Source: Oscillospiraceae bacterium Marseille-Q3528 (GTDB taxonomy: Bacteria; Bacillota; Clostridia; Lachnospirales; Lachnospiraceae). Taken from it: a stretch of DNA of 64,000 nucleotides. This document shows positions 50,014 to 59,700 of the stretch, piece by piece. The notes below the pieces were generated by a model, which saw nothing but the letters and a program-made list of their open reading frames with translations, was not told where the DNA came from and made no database searches. The position numbers and the translations under genes are program-made. Numbering within the stretch: position 1 is the first letter of the stretch; the number at the start of each line of letters is the position of its first letter. The stretch spans positions 1 to 64,000 of the forward strand of contig JAGTTR010000007.1 of NCBI GenBank assembly GCA_018223385.1, read 5' to 3'.

Positions 50014-51537
50014 TTGAATGTAAAGCTGAAGGAAAAAATAAGGGAGTCCCTGTCGGCAGTGCTGCCGATCACGGGAATCGTGCTGCTCTTAAGTAGTGTG
50101 CTGATTCCGCTGGAAATCGGTGTGATGGCCATGTTCTTTGCAGGGGCCTTTATGCTGATCATCGGAATGGGCATGTTTCAGCTGGGTGTGGAGATGTCCA
50201 TGAGCCCGCTGGGAGAGGGTATGGGTGCTTCCCTTGCAAAATCCTGTAAGCTTGGGCTGGCCACAGTGGTGTCGCTGGCCATGGGAGTTCTTGTGACAAT
50301 TGCGGAGCCGGACCTGCAGATTTTATCCCGGCAGGTTCCGGCCATTCCAAATATGGTTCTGATCCTGACAGTTGCAGCAGGCGTTGGGATCTGCCTTTGC
50401 ATTGCTGTTCTTCGGATTGTTTTACATATCAATCTGTCTCTGATGCTGATCTTTTTTTATACGATCCTGATTTTGTTTTCTTTTTTTGTGCCCGGAGATT
50501 TTCTGGCGGTAGCTTTTGACTCCGGCGGTGTGACCACCGGTCCCATCACGGTACCGTTTATTATGGCACTGGGCGTTGGCCTGTCGGCGGTGCGCGGGGA
50601 CAGGAATGCCTCCGGTGACAGCTTTGGTCTGGTGGCACTTTCCAGTGTGGGGCCGATCATGGCGGTGATGGTGCTGGGCTGCTGCTATGCGCCGGAAGAG
50701 GCATTGTATACACCGGCAGAGGTGGCAAGGGTTGTGACAATGAAGGATGTGTCCCACGCTTTTGCTGTGGAAATCCCCAAATATGCCAGGGAGGTGGCAG
50801 TCGCGGTTGGCCCCATTCTGGTGGTATTTGTCATATTTCAGCTGCTGGCCAGACGGTATCAGAAACGGCAGATCAAGAGAATGTGTGTGGGATTTGGTTA
50901 TACATACGTGGGACTCGTACTGTTTTTGTGCGGCGTCAACGAGGGCTTTGCACCGGTGGGGACCATGCTGGGCCGGGAGCTGGCAGGGTCGGCACACAAA
51001 TGGATGCTTGTGCCCATTGGGATGGTCATCGGATATTTTATTGTCAAGGCAGAACCGGCCATCCAGATTCTGAACCATCAGGTGCAGACCGTTTCCAATG
51101 GAACGGTATCAGCGAAAGCGATGAATACCTGCCTGTCCATCGGTGTTGCGGTCAGTATCGGCCTGGCGGTTCTTCGGATCCTTACCGGGATTCCCATTCA
51201 GTGGATCCTTTTGCCGGGATATTTCCTTGCGCTGATGCTGTCAAGATTTGTGCCGGCTTTGTTTGTCGGTATTGCCTTTGATTCCGGTGGTGTGGCCAGT
51301 GGCCCTATGACATCCACGTTTTTGCTTCCGTTGTGCATCGGCGCCTGCGAGGCCGTGGGAGGAAATATCATGACGGATGCCTTTGGGGTGGTGGCACTGG
51401 TGGCACTGACACCGCTCATTGCCGTGCAGCTCATGGGACTTGCCTGCGGACGAAGAGCGTGGAAGGAAGAACTGTCAAAAATCAGTGAAAGCATACCGGA
51501 GGATGCAGATACTATTGTGGAGATTATGGAGGATTGA
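50014..51537 (+). CDS. DUF1538 membrane transporter, two repeated halves
   Basis: This 507-residue polytopic protein has two homologous halves. Each has a signature of the same form: LAVAFDSGGVTTGPITVPF in the first and VGIAFDSGGVASGPMTSTF in the second; GVGICLCIAVLRIVL matches VAVSIGLAVLRIL. DUF1538 proteins are predicted ion or solute transporters. A TTG start is chosen because AAAGAGGTGG lies 5 bp upstream and no ATG is near. The partner gene, which looks PII-like, begins 3 bp after the stop. Confidence 0.8.
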   Translation: MNVKLKEKIRESLSAVLPITGIVLLLSSVLIPLEIGVMAMFFAGAFMLIIGMGMFQLGVEMSMSPLGEGMGASLAKSCKLGLATVVSLAMGVLVTIAEPDLQILSRQVPAIPNMVLILTVAAGVGICLCIAVLRIVLHINLSLMLIFFYTILILFSFFVPGDFLAVAFDSGGVTTGPITVPFIMALGVGLSAVRGDRNASGDSFGLVALSSVGPIMAVMVLGCCYAPEEALYTPAEVARVVTMKDVSHAFAVEIPKYAREVAVAVGPILVVFVIFQLLARRYQKRQIKRMCVGFGYTYVGLVLFLCGVNEGFAPVGTMLGRELAGSAHKWMLVPIGMVIGYFIVKAEPAIQILNHQVQTVSNGTVSAKAMNTCLSIGVAVSIGLAVLRILTGIPIQWILLPGYFLALMLSRFVPALFVGIAFDSGGVASGPMTSTFLLPLCIGACEAVGGNIMTDAFGVVALVALTPLIAVQLMGLACGRRAWKEELSKISESIPEDADTIVEIMED

Positions 51538-51540
51538 CGG

Positions 51541-52236
51541 ATGCTTTTGAATGAAAAAACAGTACCACTGCGCATTTTGGTGGTGATTACCATGCCGCGG
51601 CTTGCGAAAAAAGCCGTGAACCTGTTTCACGAAGGGAATATTACCTTACAGTATGAGTGGAATGCGTCCGGAACGGCATCCAGCGAAATGATGGATATTC
51701 TGGGGCTGGGGACGCCGGAAAAACGTGTGCTGCTGACGGTGCTCCCGAAGCCGTTTGCAGACCGGATGGGAAGAAAATTAAAAGAGGCCGCCGTCATCGG
51801 CACGAAAAACAGTGGGATAGCTTTTACACTGCCCATGTCAGGGGCCAATCACCTGCTTTTGCAGATGCTGGAAGCTTTGCAGGGGGAAGAGACGAACGAG
51901 AGGGGGAAGTCCGGGATGGAAGATATGAAATATGCGCTGATCGCGGCGGTTGTCAATCAGGGATACAGTGAAAATGTGATGGAGGCGGCCAGAGGTGCCG
52001 GGGCAGGCGGCGGAACCGTGATCCCGGGCAGAAGGACCGGCAGCGAGGAGGCCATTCAGTTCTGGGGCATGAGCATCCAAGAAGAAAAAGAGATGATCCT
52101 GATCATCACGGAACAGGAGAACAAACTGAAAATCATGCAGGCCATCAGTGCAAAATGCGGACTGCACAGCGAGGCGGACGGGCTGGTGCTCTCTCTGCCC
52201 ATTGATACGGTGATCGGCGGAAACGGCGGCAGATAG
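51541..52236 (+). CDS. Tandem PII-like protein, partner of the DUF1538 transporter
   Basis: This 231-residue cytoplasmic protein has two ferredoxin-like halves. The second half (about 125-231) shows PII features: ALIAAVVNQGYSENVMEAAR, GAGAGGGTVIPGRRTGSEEA, EEKEMILIITEQENKLKIMQ. The first half (LRILVVITMPRLAKKAVNLF, LTVLPKPFADRMGRKLKEAA) is a diverged repeat. By analogy with PII and Amt it may bind a nucleotide and gate the transporter coded just upstream; this is inference from position and fold. Confidence 0.7.
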   Translation: MLLNEKTVPLRILVVITMPRLAKKAVNLFHEGNITLQYEWNASGTASSEMMDILGLGTPEKRVLLTVLPKPFADRMGRKLKEAAVIGTKNSGIAFTLPMSGANHLLLQMLEALQGEETNERGKSGMEDMKYALIAAVVNQGYSENVMEAARGAGAGGGTVIPGRRTGSEEAIQFWGMSIQEEKEMILIITEQENKLKIMQAISAKCGLHSEADGLVLSLPIDTVIGGNGGR

Positions 52237-52295
52237 CACAAAATCAGTTTTCCTTCATAAGATAAAAAGAGAACTCGTAGGGGAGGAAAACAGTT

Positions 52296-53051
52296 TTGAC
52301 AAAAATCATGATAGATGCCGGACATGGCGGCGCAGATCCCGGGGCCGTGTACAACGGCAGGCAGGAGAAGGATGACAACCTGAATCTGGCGCTGGCGGTG
52401 GGGCGCATCTTGGAGGAGGACGGCTACGAGGTGGAATATACCCGGACGAAGGATCTGTACCAGACGCCTTATGAGAAGGCAGAGCTGGGCAATGGCTCCG
52501 GGGCGGATCTGTTTGTGTCCATTCACCGCAATTCCAGCGTATTTCCAGACCAGTATAGCGGCGTGGAAACGCTTGTTTTTGATAACAGCGGGCAGAAAGC
52601 CCGGGCGGCGGCCAACATCAATGAGCGGCTGGAGCAGCTGGGCTTTCGCAACATCGGCGTCATTGAGCGTCCCAATCTGGTGGTGCTCAACAGTACGGAC
52701 ATCCCGGCGCTTCTGGTGGAGGCCGGATTCATCAACAACAGTGAGGACAATCGGCGGTTTGACGAGCAGTTCGACGCCATTGCCCGGGCCATCGCCAAAG
52801 GCATCGAGGACGCCTATCCGGCAGTGAAGCCGGAGGTCTATTACCGGGTGCAGACCGGCATGTTCAAAAATCGGGATAACGCGGAACGGATGCTGTACCG
52901 TCTCCAGGCGGACGGTTTTCCCGTATTTCTCACCTACCGGGACGGCCTGTTCCGGGTACAGGTGGGCGCTTTCCGGGAACTGGAAAATGCCGTGCAGATG
53001 GAGCAGCGGCTCAGACGGAAGGGCTATGAGACGTGGATCGTGAGCGAATGA
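52296..53051 (+). CDS. N-acetylmuramoyl-L-alanine amidase with SPOR domain
   Basis: This 251-residue protein has residues 1-180 as a zinc amidase_3 domain: MIDAGHGGADPGAV, LFVSIHRNSS and LLVEAGFINNSEDN with zinc His and Glu residues. Residues about 185-250 are a SPOR domain (YYRVQTGMFKNRDNAERMLY) that binds denuded glycan. No signal peptide is seen, so export is unclear; it may act during lysis or sporulation. The start is TTG behind GGGGAGG. Its end overlaps the MATE remnant on the other strand by 41 bp. Confidence 0.87.
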   Translation: MTKIMIDAGHGGADPGAVYNGRQEKDDNLNLALAVGRILEEDGYEVEYTRTKDLYQTPYEKAELGNGSGADLFVSIHRNSSVFPDQYSGVETLVFDNSGQKARAAANINERLEQLGFRNIGVIERPNLVVLNSTDIPALLVEAGFINNSEDNRRFDEQFDAIARAIAKGIEDAYPAVKPEVYYRVQTGMFKNRDNAERMLYRLQADGFPVFLTYRDGLFRVQVGAFRELENAVQMEQRLRRKGYETWIVSE

Positions 53052-53556
53052 CATAGAGAACCATCCACAGAAGGTTTACCCAGATCCAGCCAAGGCCGGT
53101 GGCCACGGCGACGGTATTCAGGCCAAACCGGCGGATGAACAGCCAGGAGAGAACCGCACGCAGGCTGATATGGCTTGCCGCGCCGATAAAGGGGATCAGA
53201 ACCTGTCCGGTGCCGTCAAAATATCCGGCAAACGTATTGCCGAGAAAGCAGAGCGGGTAGAAGAAGGTAATCAGATGCAGGTAAGAAACGGCCTGTTCCA
53301 GTGCCTCGGGATCGTCTGCTCCGAGAAAAATCGTGCAGGCAGGGCGGGCCAGCAGGAAAAGAGCGGCGGAACAGAGAAGGCCAAAGAGCAGAAGCAGTTT
53401 TGCACTCTCCCGAAAGGTCTTCCGTACCCGCTCTTTTTTCTGTGCGCCCACATTCTGTGCCACCACGATGGAGGTGGCCGCCGCGCTGCTGTCCCCGAAG
53501 GAATTGATAAAGCCCTCTGTCCGTGTGGCCGCCGTGTAGGCGGAGATAGCGGCAGC
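53011..53556 (-). pseudogene. MATE transporter, C-terminal fragment
   Basis: From about 53556 the minus strand reads AAAISAYTAATRTEGFINSF, then DSSAAATSIVVAQNVGAQKK and FYPLCFLGNTFAGYFDGTG, the last roughly 180 residues of a MATE protein. The whole first half is missing, and before this point the frame turns to unrelated sequence and meets the truncated LysR gene head to head. The first Met (53466) is internal to the domain. It is not expected to be functional. Confidence 0.75.
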
Positions 53557-53585
53557 GGGATGGGGTTCGCCCCACCGCCGCGTGT

Positions 53586-54260
53586 GAGCAGCTGCTTCCG
53601 GCGGTGCAGGAGCTGCTGCACTGCCAGAACGTGTGCCAGCAGATTTCTGCGGGTATCCGCGGATTGCAGACGGGTTCTGTCACTGTTGGGACAGCTTACA
53701 GTGCGTCCTATGCCTGGATATCGGAGGCGGCCTCTGATTTTCACAGCCAGTATCCGGGGATTGAGCTGCAGATCCGGGGCGGGTACAGTACGCAGCTGCT
53801 GGAAGCGCTGCGCGCCAGGAAGGTGGATCTGTGCTTCATCAGTGAGCGGGAGGGGGATCACCGCTGGATTCCCCTGCAGGAAGACCAGGTCATGGCCTGG
53901 ATCCCGAAGGACAGCGATCTGGATAAAAACGGTGCGGTGCCGGTGGCGGCTTTTGCCAGGGAACCGTATATTGAAATTTATCCGGGGATGGACATTGACA
54001 ATCTCCGGGTGCTGAAAGCCTGCAAGGTGCAGCCCAACACCCGGTTTTCCACCATGGACAGCTATGCGGCCTGTGCTATGGTGGAAGCGGGACTTGGCAT
54101 CACCATGAACAACGGGATGAACCGGCCAACGGTGGACGACGGCATCAAGATCGTTCCCCTGGATCCGCCCCAGAAGGTCATGGTGGGCATTGCGGCTATG
54201 CGGGATCTCTCGCCCGCAGCGGAACGGTTTCTTGATTTTTTGCTGAAAAAACAGCGATAA
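53586..54260 (+). pseudogene. LysR-type regulator, effector-domain fragment
   Basis: Open from 53586 (EQLLPAVQELLHCQNVCQQI, then AGIRGLQTGSVTVGTAYSAS), this is the linker and effector-binding domain of a LysR regulator. It also holds QYPGIELQIRGGYSTQLLEA and AMVEAGLGITMNNGMNRP. The DNA-binding helix-turn-helix (some 65-80 residues) is missing. A GTG at 53604 could start a shortened product, but no ribosome site precedes it. It probably once controlled the divergent MATE gene. Confidence 0.75.
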
Positions 54261-54291
54261 AATCTGTCCGCAGGAATCGGAATAGAAAGCA

Positions 54292-54320
54292 TTGACTTTG
54301 TGAAAAATAAAAAGTATAAT
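54292..54320 (+). promoter_or_regulatory. Promoter of the Y-family polymerase gene
   Basis: TTGACT (54292-54297) and TATAAT (54315-54320) are 17 bp apart, just upstream of a LexA-type box. Confidence 0.85.
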
Positions 54321-54327
54321 AAGAAAA

Positions 54328-54341
54328 CAAACACATGTTCG
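54328..54341. promoter_or_regulatory. LexA (SOS) box
   Basis: CAAACACATGTTCG matches the Gram-positive SOS box CGAAC-N4-GTTCG with one mismatch. It lies 8 bp after the -10 box, where a repressor would block transcription. Confidence 0.8.
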
Positions 54342-54362
54342 ATTTTATGGAGGAGGCAGAGA

Positions 54363-55871
54363 ATGAAAGAGCGCACGTATATTTCTATTGATCTGAAGTC
54401 TTTCTATGCCTCTGTGGAGTGTAAAGATCGGGAACTGGATCCCATGGACACGAATCTGGTGGTGGCAGACGAGAGCCGGACGGACAAGACCATCTGCCTG
54501 GCGGTGACGCCTTCCCTGAAAAGTTACGGGATTTCCGGGCGGGGGCGGCTCTTTGAGGTGCGCCAGCGGGTCAGGGAGGCCAATGCCGCAAGGCAGCAGG
54601 CCGCGCCGGGCCATCGGCTGACCGGGGCTTCCTGCTCTGCCGCAGAACTGGCGGCTGATCCATCCCTGGCGGTGGATTTCATCATTGCGCCGCCGCGGAT
54701 GGCCTTCTATATGGAGTGCAGCAGGCAGGTTTACAGCGTTTATCTGAAATATGTGGCGCCGGAGGATATGGTGGTCTATTCCATCGACGAGGTGTTCATG
54801 GATGTGACGGATTATCTTCATACCTATGGTCTTTCCCCTCGGGAGCTGGCCCGGAAGATCATCCTGGATGTGCTGGATACCACTGGTCTGACTGCCACGG
54901 CAGGTATCGGCACCAATCTTTTTCTCAGTAAGGTGGCCATGGATATTGTGGCAAAACATATCCCGGCGGATGAGAAGGGCGTGCGTATTGCGGAGCTGAC
55001 GGAGGCCGCGTTTCGGGAAAAACTGTGGGATCATCGGCCCCTCACGGATTTTTGGCGGGTAGGCCCCGGGATTGCGAAAAAGCTGTCAGTCTACGGGATT
55101 TTCACCATGGGGGATATTGCCCTCTGTTCTGAGCAGGACGAAGAACTTTTGTATCAGCTGTTTGGAAAAAACGCGGAGCTGCTCATTGATCATGCCTGGG
55201 GCTGGGAGCCCTGTACCGTTGCGGCCATCAAAGCCTATCGTCCCGCCAGCAGCAGTCTGACCTCCGGGCAGGTGCTGCCCTGCGCCTATGAGGCAGAGCA
55301 GGCCAGGCTGGTGATCAAGGAGATGGCGGACGCGCTGGCACTGGATCTGGTGGACAAAGGGCTTGTCTGTGATCAGATCGTCCTCACTGTCGGCTATGAT
55401 ATAGAGAACCTCACAGATCCGGCGCGGAGTGCCAGGTATCGCGGTGAAGTGGAGAAAGACCGCTATGGGCGGCGTGTGCCCAAACCGGCCCACGGCACGG
55501 AGAATCTGGACAGCTACACCTCCTCGGCCCGGAAGATCATGGATGCTGCGACGGCACTGTTTGACCGGATCATCCACCGGGGACTGCTGGTGCGGCGCAT
55601 GTATGTGGTAGCCAATCATGTGGTGCCGGAGGCAGAGGCACCGAAGAAGAACGAGGACTTTGTGCAGATGGATCTCTTCACCGATTACGGCGCACAGGAG
55701 GTGCGGCAGCGGGAGGAAGAGGCTGCCCTTTCCCGGGAGCGTAAGCTCCAGGAGGCGGCCTTGGCCATCAAGAAGAAATATGGGAAAAATGCACTTTTGA
55801 AGGGGATGAACCTGGAAGAAGGGGCCACGGCCCGGACACGCAATGCACAGATCGGAGGACATAGAGCGTAG
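54363..55871 (+). CDS. Y-family translesion DNA polymerase (UmuC/UvrX-like)
   Basis: This 502-residue polymerase has catalytic motifs YISIDLKSFYASVEC and VVYSIDEVFMDVTDYL with the metal-binding Asp/Glu, the GIGTNLFLSKVAMD motif, and a helix-hairpin-helix thumb (WRVGPGIAKKLSVYGI). QMDLFTDY near residue 440 looks like a beta-clamp binding motif. It copies damaged DNA with low fidelity. The ATG at 54363 has GAGGAGG upstream. A LexA-type box in the promoter makes it an SOS gene. The YolD-like gene follows, as is usual for these polymerases. Confidence 0.92.
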   Translation: MKERTYISIDLKSFYASVECKDRELDPMDTNLVVADESRTDKTICLAVTPSLKSYGISGRGRLFEVRQRVREANAARQQAAPGHRLTGASCSAAELAADPSLAVDFIIAPPRMAFYMECSRQVYSVYLKYVAPEDMVVYSIDEVFMDVTDYLHTYGLSPRELARKIILDVLDTTGLTATAGIGTNLFLSKVAMDIVAKHIPADEKGVRIAELTEAAFREKLWDHRPLTDFWRVGPGIAKKLSVYGIFTMGDIALCSEQDEELLYQLFGKNAELLIDHAWGWEPCTVAAIKAYRPASSSLTSGQVLPCAYEAEQARLVIKEMADALALDLVDKGLVCDQIVLTVGYDIENLTDPARSARYRGEVEKDRYGRRVPKPAHGTENLDSYTSSARKIMDAATALFDRIIHRGLLVRRMYVVANHVVPEAEAPKKNEDFVQMDLFTDYGAQEVRQREEEAALSRERKLQEAALAIKKKYGKNALLKGMNLEEGATARTRNAQIGGHRA

Positions 55872-55991
55872 CTATGGATGCTGTCTGCGATTTCAGGGAA
55901 AAGAGAAGCTTAAGATGTCTTTCATGGAGGGAACGGAACAGCTTTTGGCAGATAAAGGGATAGAAGATTTTGGAGGGGAGAGGTGAACAAT

Positions 55992-56495
55992 ATGGATAAA
56001 AAATATGCTGCCATTGCGGGAGTGCCGCATCACGTTTCCCGTGTGCATCCGCAGATGTCCATGGAAGACCGGGCGGCGCAGTTTTCTCCTTTTGCAGCTC
56101 TCACCGGCTACGGGGACGTCATTTTGGAAACCCAGCGTCTCACCGATGAGAAGGTAGAACTGGATGAGGAAGCACTGGCGCTTCTGAATGAAAAATATCA
56201 GATGCTGATGCGCAGAATGGACGAACAGCCCGTGGTGCAGATCACTTATTTTCAGCCGGATGAGCGCAAAGAAGGCGGCTCGTATGTGACGGTGACTGGG
56301 GTGGTCAGAAGGGTGGATGATGTGATGAAGAAGATTACCATGCAGGATGGAAACGAGATTGAGATGGGGAAAATTTTAAATGTGGAGGAGGTTTCTTATC
56401 AGGACAGAGTGGATATTGCAAAATCTTTGTTTGGAATTATATCAGATGATGTAACTTTGGAGGATGCAAAAGAAGAACAGATAAAGAGATGGTAA
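55992..56495 (+). CDS. YolD-like protein, partner of the Y-family polymerase
   Basis: This 167-residue protein begins YAAIAGVPHHVSRVHPQMSM and EDRAAQFSPFAALTGY, the YolD-like start of clostridial forms, and continues with a beta-rich C-terminal half (YFQPDERKEGGSYVTVTGVV, KITMQDGNEIEMGKILNVEE). YolD-like proteins are regularly encoded beside UvrX/UmuC-type polymerases. A GTG at 55983 is in frame, but GGGGAGAGG best serves the ATG at 55992. It is 120 bp after the polymerase gene and probably in the same SOS transcript. Confidence 0.8.
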   Translation: MDKKYAAIAGVPHHVSRVHPQMSMEDRAAQFSPFAALTGYGDVILETQRLTDEKVELDEEALALLNEKYQMLMRRMDEQPVVQITYFQPDERKEGGSYVTVTGVVRRVDDVMKKITMQDGNEIEMGKILNVEEVSYQDRVDIAKSLFGIISDDVTLEDAKEEQIKRW

Positions 56496-56673
56496 AAGTG
56501 TTTGTGTGAGACAGGGGGTGATTGTTTAAAATTAAGTCTTTACAAAACAGATAAAAGTGAGTATGATAAACCGTATCGGAACTCAATTTCCAGACCGGAA
56601 GCGTCTGCTTTCGGAAGTCCAGCTGCCGTTCCAGGCAGAGATTCAGGACGAAGTTCAGGAATGATTTTGCACC

Positions 56674-56702
56674 TTGACAATTACATAAGGGATACCTGTA
56701 TA
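56674..56702 (+). promoter_or_regulatory. Promoter of the large surface protein gene
   Basis: TTGACA (56674-56679) and TGTATA (56697-56702) are 17 bp apart, 40 bp before the TTG start. The rest of 56496-56673 holds no gene I can support. Confidence 0.6.
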
Positions 56703-56742
56703 TATGTTGCCTCTTACGAATGAAAGAGATGAGGTGGAACAT

Positions 56743-59700
56743 TTGATAAAAAAATACAGAAAAATGATATTGGCAGGGCTGTTGACGCTGTGCTTTTTCG
56801 GGCAGTGCATGGCTGTGGGAGCAGCGCCCGTGGAAGCCGTGTCAAAGGAAACGAAACTTGCCAGGGAGTCTGCGCAGGATGCACAGACAGCGATGCAAAG
56901 TGATATGCAGAATGACATACATCATGTGGTTTCGGAAGAGGAAAATCAGGAAAAAGATTCTTCGCAGGAAACATCTTCCAAAGACAACACTCTTGCGGAT
57001 GAAATGACGGAAGACGCACCCTCCGAAGACGAAATCTCGTGGGATGAGGAGGGAGAAAAGAACGGCACAGAGGAAAGCTATTTGGAAGATGAAGTTTCCA
57101 CAGATACCGTGCAGGAGAAGGCGGTTCTCGAAGGTGAGGCCTCTGAAAATGCACTTTCCGAAGGTGCGGATTCGGAAGCAGAGCTGCCTACACGTCCTCT
57201 GTCGGAGGTGGAACAGGAGATGGATGCTGCGCTGTCGCCTCCTTCTACGGCAAAGGTCACAAGACAGGCAGCAGGTGCGGGCCGGGCAGCTTCCGGGGAA
57301 CCCACGGCGTCGATCACCAAGACGGCCCAGTGGGTGGATATTGAGCGGGGTATCGCCCGGATTGATCTGACGGAGACGGATACGCCGGGCGCGACGAACC
57401 AGGGGATGGATTACATCATCATTCTGGATCGGACGAGAACCATGTCGCTGAACGATCGGAATTTTCAGGGCAACGAATCTGATCATGTGGGTGCGTCCAA
57501 TTCGCCCTGCCTGAACCGGGATCATTATTATGAATACGACGGGAAACAGCTGGATCTGTACGACTATACCAGCGGTCTGATCCGGGGAACGAACACAGTG
57601 GTGACACTGCCCCAGGATGCCGGACTTTACCGTTATCACAAAAATGGCGCCGGGCAGAGCATTGGCGTGGACTATGGAAACGGCTGTCAGGATCGTCTTT
57701 CCCTGTCCAAGCAGACGATCTGCGGGCTCATTGACCGGATTGCGGCCAATTCCCCCAAGGATGCTGTTGTGGGCAATCGGGTGAGCTACTGGAGCTTTGC
57801 CGGGACATACTGGCCGGAGCAGGAGGGTGAGCTGGACACTGATCCGGAGAAAGGGATTTACAACTACATTCCGCTGACTGGGGATTTTGCAGCGGTGAAA
57901 AATAAAGTCAATGAAACGATGACCTATGCGGGCACTTATTATCAGGAATCCATGAAGCGGGCTTACGAGCAGCTGTCTGCCAGAACCGGCAATCATAAAA
58001 ATGCACCGTCCAAGGTCATTTTTATTTCTGATGGCAAGTGTTCAGATGACTGGGATCAGGTGACATACTGGAATGAAAAGCTGCGGCAGATCCCGGGCTG
58101 TACCATCTATATGCTGGCAGTGGGGATGCCGGTGGCTTCTGACGGCGCGGTATTTCTGAAAAATCTGTCCACGAATCGGGACAGCAGCACTTTTGCGGCT
58201 TTTACCACGAACCTGAACACGTCCAACCCGGCTTTTGCCAACACGTTGGCGGCCATTGAAGCGGCAACGGTGAAAACCAGTGCGGTGAAAAAAGTGCTGA
58301 CAGACAAATTGCAGACAAAGTACTGGAATTTTGACAAGGTGTTGTCGGTGGATGGCAGTGCCCAGTGTAAGGATGGGGTGCTCACCTGGCAGGTGCCGGA
58401 TGGCGAGAATCGCACGTGGCGGTGCAGTATCCAGGTGCGCTTAAAGGATGCCTACCGGTATCTGGTGTCGGATACGTCCTATGACACCAATGCGGATACG
58501 GCCCAGGAAAAGGGTTGCCGCCTGGATTATGAGATCAGCGGCGGCGCTTCCAACGGGCAGAAGAGAAAGACGGAAGCGGCAACGCCGGTTTTAAAGTACG
58601 GCGCCGTGGAGGTGAAGGGCATCAAGAAATGGGCGGTGAAAAACGCCGAAGGAGAAGGCGTTCTTTTTCGGCTGGGCAGACGTCTTCCCGGAGCGGGGCA
58701 GGATACCTGGCTGGCAGAACAGGAGGTTACGGCTGTCAATGGCTGGCAGTATGTATTCCAGACCCGGCTGGAGGGGGCGGAACAGCTGCCGCTGGTGCTT
58801 TACAACAATGCACAGCAGAAATACACCTATGCCTTGAAAGAGGAGGTGCCTTTTTACGAGAACACGAATGTAACCCGGCAGGAAAATGGCGGAAAGCTGG
58901 AAGTGACACTGGAAAATACGCCTTACCGGATCCGCCTGCAGGTGGAGAAGAAGGCGGCAGATACGAAGGAACCATTGGATGGTGCCAGTTTCGGCGTGTA
59001 TGTTTACAGCAAAAAGACCCAGGATTACGAGCCCTATACCGGAGATGACACCAGTGCGTCCGGGAAAACGCACATGCAGCTGATCCCGAAGCAGGGAGAG
59101 AAGGGGGTGTATGTGACACCTGCCTGGCTCTATTATACGCCGGACAATGACGGGCGCTTCCGGGTGGTGGAAGAGCGGGCTCCGGAAGGCTTTGTGGGGG
59201 ATTACACCGATGATACGTACCAGGAAAAGCATACCTATGACGTGCGGATCACGGAAGAAAATACCGGCACGGAGGTGGCAAAGACGGTGGATGGCGCCGC
59301 CCTTTGTGTGGAAAACGAGCCGGTGAAAGGGGAAATCTGTGTATACAAGCGGGATGCGGATTCCGGCCTGGGAGCACCCCAGGGCAATGCAAAGCTTTTC
59401 TACGAAGATACGCAGAAAAATGCCCGTTATGGGCTGTTTGACGCTGCCGGGGAGCAGGTTGCCGACGGCAGGATCGGCAGTGACGGGAAACTGACCTTTG
59501 CGGATGTGCCCCTGGGAACGTATACGGTCCGGGAACTGGATACGCCGCCGGAAGGGTATCTTCTGGACGACACCGCCTATCCGGTGACACTTCTGTGGGA
59601 AGGGGAGGACAAGCCGCTGGTGAAGGTGCAGCTGGAGGTGTCCGAACCGGTGAAAAAACAGAAGCAGGTGATCTACAAGGTGGGCGGAGACGACGATGCC

